Below are positions 1 through 7,097 of a stretch of 64,000 nucleotides of DNA, piece after piece. This DNA is from JACVRN01 sp963715565. Its GTDB lineage: Bacteria > Acidobacteriota > Blastocatellia > Pyrinomonadales > Pyrinomonadaceae. The translations under genes and the position numbers were made by a program. Position 1 is the first letter of the stretch, and each line of letters opens with the position of its first letter. The stretch lies in contig OY970256.1 of NCBI GenBank assembly GCA_963715565.1, positions 3,410,001-3,474,000 on the forward strand, read 5' to 3'. The notes beneath the pieces are model-generated. The model saw only the letters and a program-made list of their open reading frames with translations, searched no databases and had not been told where the DNA came from.

Positions 1-1039
1 CCACTCCGGCGTCTGCCATCGCCGTGTTAACCAGCGCCAGCAAGCGCGCAAGCTCGACGGCGTCCGAGCCCATCTGGTCGGCGATCTGCACCGCGATCTG
101 GTTGTAGAGTCGCGGTGGCGCGCACAAGCTTGGCGTCCCGTCGTAGGCCCAGTAGATGCCGATCTCGGTCTGCTCCGCGGTGCGCTCGGTCGGAGTGACG
201 CCGCCGTCACCGCCGAGCCGCTTCACCTCGTTGTAAGCTGCTGCGTACTCGGGGCTGTCCATGGCGGGCGGCGGCGGGGTCCGGAACTGGCTGGCGGACG
301 TCATGACAAACGGCGTCACCTCGCCCCAGTGCGCGCCGAGCGCGAGCGGAATCATGCTGATAGGGTCTTGACGCCACTTGCCGGGTTGATCGCTCGTAAG
401 GAATTCAATGCCGACGCGCGGCTCTGCGTGGAGCGAATGGTCGTCGTTGCGCATGGCAAGGACGGCGGCGGCCACCTGCTGCCCTAGGGCGATGCCGTCC
501 GCCTTCGCGCGCTTGTCCTTCAGTTCGCCCAGGTCTTCGGCGAGCAGGGCGTCGAAGCTCGGGGATTGCGAGGGGAAGAGCGCGACCAGCGTGTCGTGCG
601 CCGCCTGTGCGATGGCGGCGTCTATGGAGGTGCTGGGGCGCACGGGGGCGATCCCAGCGTAGCTCTCGTAGCCGCCCTTGATGGCGTTGACGGCCTCAAA
701 GATGGCGATGTGGACGATGGCAATCGCCCTGCCGGCGCGAGCCGGTCCAAGCTGCTCGCCGAAGACGCGCGTCTCGCCCACAGCCACGGGCATATGGTCG
801 AGCCCGCTGGCGTTAATGGCAACCTCGTTCCAGTGGCGAAGCCGGGCCAGCGTGTTCTCACCACGCCCGCGCGGGTATCTCTTTTGTGCGCGCTGCTGGC
901 GCGCCGCACTCTGATAGCGTGGCCCCCACGCGTCGCTGGCGTTGCGCGAGCCGACCTGCGCCCACGTCAGGGTGGATAGACTCAGTGCGAGGGTCACGAC
1001 AGTCAGGGTAATCAACTTTCGGGTACGTTTCTTGATCAT
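1..1039 (-). CDS. Vanadium-dependent haloperoxidase-like protein, N-terminal part (runs off the left edge)
   Basis: An open frame of 346 codons runs from an ATG at 1039 to the left edge without a stop. The N-terminus is a signal peptide (KKR stretch, hydrophobic LITLTVVTLALSLSTL, then TWAQ), so the protein is exported. The middle resembles the N-terminal helical half of bacterial vanadium-dependent haloperoxidases of the PAP2 superfamily: AIVHIAIFEAVNAI near residue 105 and IYWAYDGTPSLCAPPRLYN near residue 306. The vanadate-binding residues of this family lie in the C-terminal half, outside the window, so activity cannot be judged. The gene is divergent from the SDR gene to its right. The family call is fairly good; the substrate is unknown. 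Confidence 0.7.
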   Translation of the reverse strand, partial: MIKKRTRKLITLTVVTLALSLSTLTWAQVGSRNASDAWGPRYQSAARQQRAQKRYPRGRGENTLARLRHWNEVAINASGLDHMPVAVGETRVFGEQLGPARAGRAIAIVHIAIFEAVNAIKGGYESYAGIAPVRPSTSIDAAIAQAAHDTLVALFPSQSPSFDALLAEDLGELKDKRAKADGIALGQQVAAAVLAMRNDDHSLHAEPRVGIEFLTSDQPGKWRQDPISMIPLALGAHWGEVTPFVMTSASQFRTPPPPAMDSPEYAAAYNEVKRLGGDGGVTPTERTAEQTEIGIYWAYDGTPSLCAPPRLYNQIAVQIADQMGSDAVELARLLALVNTAMADAGV

Positions 1040-1457
1040 AGGTGCGTCTTTCTGAGCTAAGGTGGCTCGGTAAAAACAGGGTCTTATCCATAGAGGATAC
1101 CGAGGCAAGTATTTTGGGTCTTTTACGTGTCAGGCAGCGCGTCGCGCCGTCCGTCGTGCTCTGGGCAAGAGAGACTGTTTTCAACTCCCCAATCGTAATC
1201 CGAAGCTTCCGCCGGACGTGTTCTCTGATGGAAGAGGGGTTGATGCCGCCCGGAAGAATGTCACGCATTATACTCGCCCGTGCTGTACAGTCAAACCGAA
1301 TCAAAAGGGGGTTAAAGCTGGGTCACAGTGTGTTGCTCGCGAGGCAGCAGGGCATGTTTTTACAGCTACAACCGTTAACTCTTCACCTCTCTTATGAAAC
1401 TCGTATCCTCCTGACTTAGAATCAGGACAGGGATTTTTATCTAACGGCTTGAAACGG
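1040..1457. other. Gene-free stretch between two divergent genes
   Basis: This holds the 5' regions of the haloperoxidase-like gene (minus) and the SDR gene (plus). Small open frames exist on both strands but show no recognisable domain. I see no convincing promoter, RNA or repeat. Confidence 0.4.
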
Positions 1458-2525
1458 ATGACTGACGAAACAATTTTTCTCACGGGCTTTCCAGGCTTCA
1501 TCGCCGGGCGGCTGGTAAAAAGGCTGGCGCAGGACGGAGCGCGCTTTCTACTTCTGGTGCAACCTGCATGGGCGGAGCGTGCGCGCGTCGAGGCCGCACG
1601 CATCAGCTTAGAAACCGGAAGCCCCGCCACAGACTTTCGCATCATCGAAGGCGACATCACCCAAACGGACCTCGGAATCGGCAGCGCGGAGCTGGAACAG
1701 GCGCGCCAGGAGACGACCCAGCTCTTTCATCTAGCGGCCATCTATGACCTGGCCGTCGGTCATGACGTGGCCTTGAAGGTCAACGTCGAGGGCACGCGGC
1801 GCGTCAACGAATTCGCGCGCGCTTTGAAAAGCCTGCGCCGTTATCATTACGTCTCCACCTGCTACGTAGCAGGCTTGCGCCGTGGCCTGATTCTCGAAAC
1901 AGAGCTTGCGCACGAGGCAGGCTTTCGCAACCACTACGAGGAGACAAAATATCTGGCCGAGCTTGAAGTGGATGCTCTTAAAGGCGAGCTGCCCCTGACG
2001 ATTCATCGCCCCTCTGTCGTCGTCGGAGATTCCCTGACGGGCGAGACGGCCAAATACGACGGCATCTACTATCTGATTCACTACCTGCGCATGCACCCGC
2101 GCCTGCTCTCGCTCATCAACATAGGCAACCGCGACGTGCGTCTCAATCTGGTGCCGGTGGATTTTGTAGTCGAGGCAATGGCCGCGCTCGCACGCGAAGA
2201 GCGAGCGACGGGCGCGACCGTCCAACTGGCAGACCCGGAGCCTCTCACGACCCACGAAATTTTCGACTCAATCGCACGCGCGCTCACAGGCCGCCCCTCG
2301 CGCCTCACCATCCCTGCCAGCCTCGTGCGCCCGAGCTTGATGCTCCCCCTTTCCCCACGGCTCACCGGCCTCCCGCATTCCGGCGTCCCCTATTTTTTTC
2401 TAGAGCAAACCTATGACACAACACGCGCCCGCGAGCTGCTCGCGCCGCACAATGTACGCTGCCCGCCGTTTTCCACCTACGTTCACGCGCTCGTAGATTT
2501 CGTCGAGCGCCACCCGAAGCTCTGA
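1458..2525 (+). CDS. Extended short-chain dehydrogenase (NAD-dependent epimerase / thioester-reductase-like)
   Basis: A 355-residue protein with an N-terminal Rossmann motif TGFPGFIAG (residues 9-17, a variant of TGxxGxxG), a VSTCYVAG strand near residue 133 and the catalytic YxxxK as YEETK near residue 160. This layout is typical of extended SDRs, close to the NAD(P)-binding domain of fatty acyl-CoA or thioester reductases. It probably acts on a cytosolic lipid or sugar-type substrate, which the sequence does not reveal. I chose the ATG at 1458 over an in-frame TTG at 1449 because the fold begins straight after it. It stands alone; the next gene has its own promoter. Confidence 0.8.
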   Translation: MTDETIFLTGFPGFIAGRLVKRLAQDGARFLLLVQPAWAERARVEAARISLETGSPATDFRIIEGDITQTDLGIGSAELEQARQETTQLFHLAAIYDLAVGHDVALKVNVEGTRRVNEFARALKSLRRYHYVSTCYVAGLRRGLILETELAHEAGFRNHYEETKYLAELEVDALKGELPLTIHRPSVVVGDSLTGETAKYDGIYYLIHYLRMHPRLLSLINIGNRDVRLNLVPVDFVVEAMAALAREERATGATVQLADPEPLTTHEIFDSIARALTGRPSRLTIPASLVRPSLMLPLSPRLTGLPHSGVPYFFLEQTYDTTRARELLAPHNVRCPPFSTYVHALVDFVERHPKL

Positions 2526-2569
2526 GCCTGCGCTCACTCCGCACAGTAATGATTCAGCTTCCAATCGGA

Positions 2570-2663
2570 TTCACCGCCGAGACGCAGAGGGCGCAGAGCA
2601 GGTGCAGAGAAATGATTCAACATCTCTGCGCTTCCTCCGCGTCCTCTGCGTCTCGGCGGTGAA
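2570..2663. repeat. Imperfect inverted repeat, family A (CGCAGAGG type)
   Basis: The left arm, beginning TTCACCGCCGAGACGCAGAG, is mirrored by a right arm ending CTCTGCGTCTCGGCGGTGAA, about 40 nt each. Related copies lie at 9548-9698 and, as a half copy, at 12513-12553. It lies between the SDR gene and the perR promoter. Confidence 0.85.
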
Positions 2664-2692
2664 TACTTTTTGAAACTGCCTTATGCTCTCGC

Positions 2693-2724
2693 TTGACAAA
2701 TTCCTTGTTTAGAATTATTCTAAA
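2693..2724 (+). promoter_or_regulatory. Sigma70-type promoter with overlapping Per/Fur box
   Basis: A -35 TTGACA (2693-2698) is followed after 17 bp by a -10 TATTCT (2716-2721). A 17-bp palindrome TTTAGAATTATTCTAAA (2708-2724), perfect apart from its centre, covers the -10. It matches the known Per-box pattern TTATAATnATTATAA closely. A PerR dimer bound here would block RNA polymerase, so the downstream regulator gene is probably autoregulated. Confidence 0.85.
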
Positions 2725-2741
2725 TCCAGCTTAAAACGATT

Positions 2742-3155
2742 ATGACTAAATGTAGCGGAGTTCAGGATACAGAGCGCGCGTTGACACCTCAGCGCAGTGT
2801 CGTGCTGCGCGTGATTCAGGAGAGCGAGAACCACCTGACGGCCAACGAGATTTTCGAGGCGGCGCGCAAGCTTCGTCCCTCGATTAGCTTTGCGACCGTC
2901 TACAACTCGCTGCGCTATCTGAAGGAGGCGGGGCTTATCCTGGAGATTAGCTTCGGCAACGCCGCGAGCCGTTATGACCGTATGACGGATCGTCACGACC
3001 ACGCCATCTGTACTTGCTGCGGCAAGCTGGTGGATTTTGATCTGGCGGCGACGGCAGAACTGATGCGCGCCGCCGCGCGCATCTCTCGTTTCAAAGCGGA
3101 GTCGGTTCACCTGACCCTGCGCGGCAAATGTCCTGATTGCCGGGACCAGGATTAG
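2742..3155 (+). CDS. perR: Fur-family regulator, PerR-like peroxide sensor
   Basis: 137 residues, the usual Fur/PerR length. The N-terminal winged helix (TPQRSVVLRVI, then SFATVYNSLRYLKEAGL as recognition helix) is followed by the dimerisation/metal domain with DRHDHAICTCC and a C-terminal CPDC; the two CxxC pairs form the structural zinc site of this family. PerR proteins repress peroxide-defence genes and release DNA when metal-catalysed oxidation hits a histidine ligand. Two facts favour PerR over Fur: the Per-box-like palindrome in its own promoter and the peroxiredoxin gene 126 bp downstream. Metal specificity cannot be read from the sequence. Confidence 0.85.
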   Translation: MTKCSGVQDTERALTPQRSVVLRVIQESENHLTANEIFEAARKLRPSISFATVYNSLRYLKEAGLILEISFGNAASRYDRMTDRHDHAICTCCGKLVDFDLAATAELMRAAARISRFKAESVHLTLRGKCPDCRDQD

Positions 3156-3280
3156 GGGTTTTCAGTTTTTCTGTCTGGTAAGAGCGGAGCGCGGCCCTTG
3201 AGTGTTTGGCGAAAGTCGAACGAGCGCGCTCCACAAACGCAATCAAACTTTATCTCTTGAAAGGTATCGGAGGAAATTAA

Positions 3281-3847
3281 ATGTCAGCAACTGCTAGAGC
3301 TTTTGAAAGAGCCATGGTCGGCCAGCCCGCGCCGGATTTCGACATGGGTTCCACGAAGAACATGGAAAAATTGAACGAGAACGTCAAGCTCTCGGATTAC
3401 AAGGGCAAGTGGCTCGTGCTGCTTTTCTACCCGTTGGATTTTACTTTCGTGTGTCCGACGGAATTGACCACGTTCTCGGATCGCTACGAGGATTTTCAGG
3501 ACATAGGCGCGGACATCATCGGCATCTCGACCGATTCCGTCTACTCGCATCGCGCGTGGCTGCAAACGCCGCGCGACAAGAGCGGCGTCGAAGGTCTCAA
3601 GTACCCGCTCGCAGCCGACGCGACCAAAGAAGTTGCGCGTGATTACGGCGTGCTTATCGAAGACAAGGGTGTTGCGCTGCGCGGTCTCTTCGTCATAGAC
3701 CCTGAGGGCATCCTGCGCTACAAGGTCATTCATGACCTCAACGTCGGGCGCTCCGCCGAAGAAACGCTACGCGTCATTCAGGCTTTGCAGACGGGCGGCC
3801 TCTGTCAGGCCGAATGGAAGCCGGGCCAGGAAACATTAAAAGTGTGA
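3281..3847 (+). CDS. Typical 2-Cys peroxiredoxin (AhpC/Prx1 class)
   Basis: 188 residues. The peroxidatic cysteine is C58 in FTFVCPTE and the resolving cysteine is C175 in GGLCQAEWKPG, which defines a typical 2-Cys peroxiredoxin. It reduces hydrogen peroxide and organic peroxides in the cytoplasm, with electrons from thioredoxin or AhpF. A strong ribosome-binding site (GGAGG) precedes the ATG. It lies directly after the PerR-like gene, as in many bacteria where PerR controls ahpC, and before a thioredoxin-fold gene. I saw no second clear Per box in front of it, so control by PerR would need readthrough or a weaker site. Confidence 0.93.
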   Translation: MSATARAFERAMVGQPAPDFDMGSTKNMEKLNENVKLSDYKGKWLVLLFYPLDFTFVCPTELTTFSDRYEDFQDIGADIIGISTDSVYSHRAWLQTPRDKSGVEGLKYPLAADATKEVARDYGVLIEDKGVALRGLFVIDPEGILRYKVIHDLNVGRSAEETLRVIQALQTGGLCQAEWKPGQETLKV

Positions 3848-3909
3848 ATCGTGAATCGTAAATCGTGAATGGAAGAACTGCTTTTCTCCATTCACGATTT
3901 ACGATTTAC
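3846..3909. repeat. Imperfect inverted repeat, family B (AAATCGTGAAT type)
   Basis: The left arm reads GAATCGTAAATCGTGAAT and the right arm ATTCACGATTTACGATT. It sits between the peroxiredoxin stop and the next start and could form a hairpin in mRNA. A second copy lies at 30002-30091. Confidence 0.8.
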
Positions 3910-3928
3910 CATTAACGAGGTAATTGTT

Positions 3929-4414
3929 ATGCCGATGAGGATCGGGACGGAGATGCCGTCGCTGGATGGGGCGACGGAGTGGTTCGGGGCGACACAGGCG
4001 CACGCGGAGAACGAGGCGAAGGGGCAACCTACGCTCGTGCACTTCTGGGCTGTGAGTTGCGGTATCTGTAAAGACAACATGGCGCGCGTGGCCGAGTGGC
4101 GCGACCAGAAACGAGCGGAAGGCTTACGCGTCATAGCCGTTCACATGCCGCGCTATGAAGCCGACACGAACGTCGAAGACGTGCGCGAGGCCATCTCGAA
4201 TTACAACATCACGGAGCCTTGCGCGATAGACAACCAGCATCGCCTGCGCGAAGCTTTCAAGAACGATCAGGGCTACGTGCCCGCGTACTATCTTTTCGAC
4301 GCTGAGGGCAAGCTTAGAAGTTTCGCGGCAGGCGAGCGCGGCCTGGACATGCTCGCTTCGGCGTTGGAGCGCGTGCTCACAGCCGCGCCGAAGCAAGAGG
4401 AAGCAACAGCATAA
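3929..4414 (+). CDS. Thioredoxin-fold (TlpA/redoxin-like) protein
   Basis: 161 residues from the ATG at 3929. Longer in-frame starts lie inside the palindromic repeat and are unlikely. The motif HFWAVSCGICKDN gives a redox-active CxxC (C44, C47), followed by the cis-proline region GYVPAYYLFDAEGK near residue 118, as in TlpA-like thiol-disulfide oxidoreductases. No signal peptide is seen, so it is probably cytoplasmic. Its place after PerR and peroxiredoxin suggests a role in thiol redox balance, perhaps as reductant for the peroxiredoxin; that is inference. Confidence 0.8.
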   Translation: MPMRIGTEMPSLDGATEWFGATQAHAENEAKGQPTLVHFWAVSCGICKDNMARVAEWRDQKRAEGLRVIAVHMPRYEADTNVEDVREAISNYNITEPCAIDNQHRLREAFKNDQGYVPAYYLFDAEGKLRSFAAGERGLDMLASALERVLTAAPKQEEATA

Positions 4415-4427
4415 CCATCTGCTTCTG

Positions 4428-4619
4428 AGCCCCTGAAAGGGGCGGAAGATAATAGCCCACGGCGTAAGCCGTGGGAATAGAAGCGTAGATAAAAGTTAAG
4501 AGCCCCTGAAAGGGGCGAAAGAAATTCAAGCGTGAAACTCTTTCGCCCCTTTCAGGGGCTCTTAATCTTGATTCGCCACTTGTCCCCACGGCTCACGCCG
4601 TGGGCTATTATCTTCCGCC
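4428..4619. repeat. Compound nested palindrome, family C
   Basis: Outer arms GGCGGAAGATAATAGCCCAC (about 4440-4459) and the complementary GTGGGCTATTATCTTCCGCC (about 4600-4619) enclose an inner hairpin built on AGCCCCTGAAAGGGGCG and its mirror (about 4497-4564). Each outer arm also holds a small palindrome, CCCACGGCgtaaGCCGTGGG. It lies between converging genes and could end transcription both ways, but has no clear T-tract. Confidence 0.85.
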
Positions 4620-4661
4620 ACTACCGTGGCTGGTTGACGGATGCTGCTTTCATAGTGGCTG

Positions 4662-5216
4662 TCACGATGAGAACTGGCTCACGACCAGACTCAACAAATA
4701 AATCGCGACGGCGACGGAGCCTACTAGAAGCGCAAGCAAACAGAGCATTATCAGCCCTACAAAGAGCCAGTCGCTCAAGCGTCCGGCGCGCGCTTCTTCC
4801 TTTGAGACAGCGGCGCGACGCTTCAAAAGCTCTACGTTCTTCGTGTTCGATTTCCACGCCGCGTCGAAGAGGTCTCCGACAAACGGAATTGCGCCGAACA
4901 GGTAGTCAACCGCTATATTGAGGCCCATGCGTAAGAGCGTGATTTTCGGGACGCGATAACGAACCCCTGCGGCCAGAATGTAGAAGGAAGTAATAGTCGT
5001 CAGCGTATCGCCGACGCCGGGGACGAGCCCGACCACGGCATCAAGACCAAAGCGCCAGCCCGTGCCGGGGATGCGAAACAGCCCGTCCATCCAACGGCTC
5101 AATTGCTCAAGGCTCTGCTCAATCTCTACGGCACGCGCGCCGCCATCACGCTCACGCGTTAACGCCGCTCGATTGCTTCTCTCTGCTTCGATTCTTTCCA
5201 TAGCTCTTGATGCCAT
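4662..5216 (-). CDS. DUF4112-family membrane protein
   Basis: 184 residues. The centre contains LVPGVGDTLTTITSFYILAA followed by IAVDYLFGAIPFVGDLFDAA, the two glycine/proline-rich hydrophobic segments typical of DUF4112, whose members have no known biochemical role. A further transmembrane segment is near the C-terminus (LFVGLIMLCLLALLVGSVAV). The N-terminal part is charged and helical. It lies 18 bp downstream of the M1-like gene on the same strand, so the two may be cotranscribed. Confidence 0.8.
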   Translation of the reverse strand: MASRAMERIEAERSNRAALTRERDGGARAVEIEQSLEQLSRWMDGLFRIPGTGWRFGLDAVVGLVPGVGDTLTTITSFYILAAGVRYRVPKITLLRMGLNIAVDYLFGAIPFVGDLFDAAWKSNTKNVELLKRRAAVSKEEARAGRLSDWLFVGLIMLCLLALLVGSVAVAIYLLSLVVSQFSS

Positions 5217-5234
5217 CCCTTTACTCCTTGAAAC

Positions 5235-7073
5235 TTAACGCAGTCGCGTCATTTGTTGCCAGAAAAATTTGCCGAGCCGTGCGAAGGCGTTGCCGCCGCC
5301 ATCGGGCTTCGGCTGCGTCGAGTTAATGCCGAGCGCTTCGGCCAATTTCGGATCGGGCGGCGCGATGTCCTGATCGCCGCGCTTATCCGAGAGCCAGCGC
5401 GAGAAGGTGCGCGCCACGGCGCGTCTTTGCTCAAGCGGCGCTTCGGCGATGAACGCCCCGCGCAGGTCGTCCAGCTCCGCTACTTCAAACTTATTCGCGT
5501 TGTAATAACTACGAAGCGCAGCGAAAAATTTTTCGTCGCCCATCAAGCGCCTGAGCGCCGCGAACATCAGAGCGCCCTTACTGGTGACGATGGCGGAGTA
5601 CTGAAAAGAGTTTCGGTAATCGCGCGCGGCGCGGTCCGCTTCCATGTCTTCGCCGCCAAACGTCCTGTAGATTTTGTAGACGCCGCGCAGTTGATCTTCC
5701 AGGGCGACCTGCGCACGCTCCTCGCTGTGCACCTCTTTGTAATAAAGAAGCGCGGACCAGTTAGCCAGAGCTTCATCAACGACGGGCGAGCGTTCGGGGT
5801 CGTTGCCGACCGTCACGCCCCACCATTGATGCGCGACCACGTGGGCCACTGTGAATTCAAGGCTGTCTTCCAGTGACGCGCGTTGCTCGCGCACAATCTC
5901 CGGCATGTTGCGCATCATAGGCGATTCAAAATCAACGTAGAAGGCGCTGGCAATCACGCTCAAAGAGGAAAACTCCGTGCTGCCGAGCCCCGCGACGAGC
6001 GGCGCTTCCGCCACGCTCACGGTCTTAAAAGGCAACTCTCCAAAGCGCGCACTGAACGTACGCGCCGCTTCCGACGCGATGCCCAGCACACGGCGTCCGA
6101 CCGCCTCGTGACCTTCCATAAAGATGGAGCGCACCTTAACGTTGCCCACCATGCGCTCTTCCGCGCGCAAGCTTCGGCCCGCGAGGATGGCAAAGCTGCG
6201 CAAGCTCTCGCCCATGAAAAGGCGTCGGCCCGACGCTTCGCTCTGATTGGTTACGACCTCTTCGCCCGAAGTGTAGAGCGCGACATTCAGGGGCGCGCGT
6301 ATCTCTACACGGTAGTCGGCCACGTCCGCGTGGAGCATGTCGCCCACGCTCATTTCGACCTTGCGCCGCCACTCGTCGCCATTGCGCGCGGCCAGCACGG
6401 GATAGCTTGCGCCCAACAACATGACGCCGCGCGAGCGATGATTGATGTCGCGCGAGCGGCGCACCTCTCGCTCGCCGCGCAGGACAGCGCCGACCTGTTG
6501 CACGAGATGAGCGAGCAGGCCCGTCTCTTCCGCGTCAATCTCGGGCACAGTGCCTTTGAACTCTATGAGAATTTCGGTCGTAGCGGCGGCGGCGACCGAG
6601 TCCTTCAGCATGACGCGCAGGACGCATCCTCCCTCGTCAAGGACGAAAGGCAGCGCTGCGCCGGTCGCGGCTGCGCGCACGCTCAGGATATCAAGGCGTG
6701 GCTCGTCAGCGACGGAGATGCTTGTGGAAGCAGCGCCGTTCGGAGCGGCGGCGCGTGTTTGAAGCGCGCGCGTGTTCGGGTATAGATGAAAGTAGAGCAC
6801 GTTCGCGGCGCGGTCGTCCGTGTTGACCCAGCGCACGGTCTCTGTGCCTGTAAAGGCACGCGCGTCAAAATCCAGATCGAGCGTGATGCGGTAACTTGTG
6901 CGTTTGGCTTCGGGGCGTGCGGACTCTCTGGCAACAGGCTCCGCCGTGCTTGCTGTTTGCGCCTTCACACGCGCGGGCGCGCCTGCGAGCACAAAGAGCA
7001 AAGCGAACGCAAACGCATGACAGCATAGAGCAGCAATGCGCTGACGCTTTAACTTGTCGGTGAATCTCTTCAA
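5235..7073 (-). CDS. M1 aminopeptidase-like secreted protein with altered HEXXH (probably inactive)
   Basis: 612 residues with a signal peptide (hydrophobic segment near residues 14-30, cleavage near VKAQ). Architecture and spacing match the M1 (gluzincin) family: a GxxEF segment GLGSTEF near 362-368, then zinc motif positions H411 and H415, and E434 exactly 18 residues after the second histidine, in VDEALANW. In the HEXXH motif, however, the catalytic glutamate is valine: FTVAHVVAHQWWG, encoded by GTG. Zinc ligands are kept but the general base is missing, so classical peptidase activity is unlikely. It may bind peptides or be a degenerate copy. Upstream lies the HEAT/cyclophilin gene on the same strand. 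Confidence 0.8.
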   Translation of the reverse strand: MKRFTDKLKRQRIAALCCHAFAFALLFVLAGAPARVKAQTASTAEPVARESARPEAKRTSYRITLDLDFDARAFTGTETVRWVNTDDRAANVLYFHLYPNTRALQTRAAAPNGAASTSISVADEPRLDILSVRAAATGAALPFVLDEGGCVLRVMLKDSVAAAATTEILIEFKGTVPEIDAEETGLLAHLVQQVGAVLRGEREVRRSRDINHRSRGVMLLGASYPVLAARNGDEWRRKVEMSVGDMLHADVADYRVEIRAPLNVALYTSGEEVVTNQSEASGRRLFMGESLRSFAILAGRSLRAEERMVGNVKVRSIFMEGHEAVGRRVLGIASEAARTFSARFGELPFKTVSVAEAPLVAGLGSTEFSSLSVIASAFYVDFESPMMRNMPEIVREQRASLEDSLEFTVAHVVAHQWWGVTVGNDPERSPVVDEALANWSALLYYKEVHSEERAQVALEDQLRGVYKIYRTFGGEDMEADRAARDYRNSFQYSAIVTSKGALMFAALRRLMGDEKFFAALRSYYNANKFEVAELDDLRGAFIAEAPLEQRRAVARTFSRWLSDKRGDQDIAPPDPKLAEALGINSTQPKPDGGGNAFARLGKFFWQQMTRLR

Positions 7074-7097
7074 CTCTTTCAGCTTTAACGCCTCTTC

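Noticed and set aside
858..1304. A 148-codon open frame on the minus strand upstream of and into the haloperoxidase-like gene
   Set aside because: It overlaps the haloperoxidase-like frame and has no recognisable domain; the signal peptide and family motifs belong to the other frame.
5883..6785. A 300-codon plus-strand open frame
   Set aside because: It is antisense to the M1-like gene and rich in Arg/Ala/His as expected from GC-rich shadow frames.
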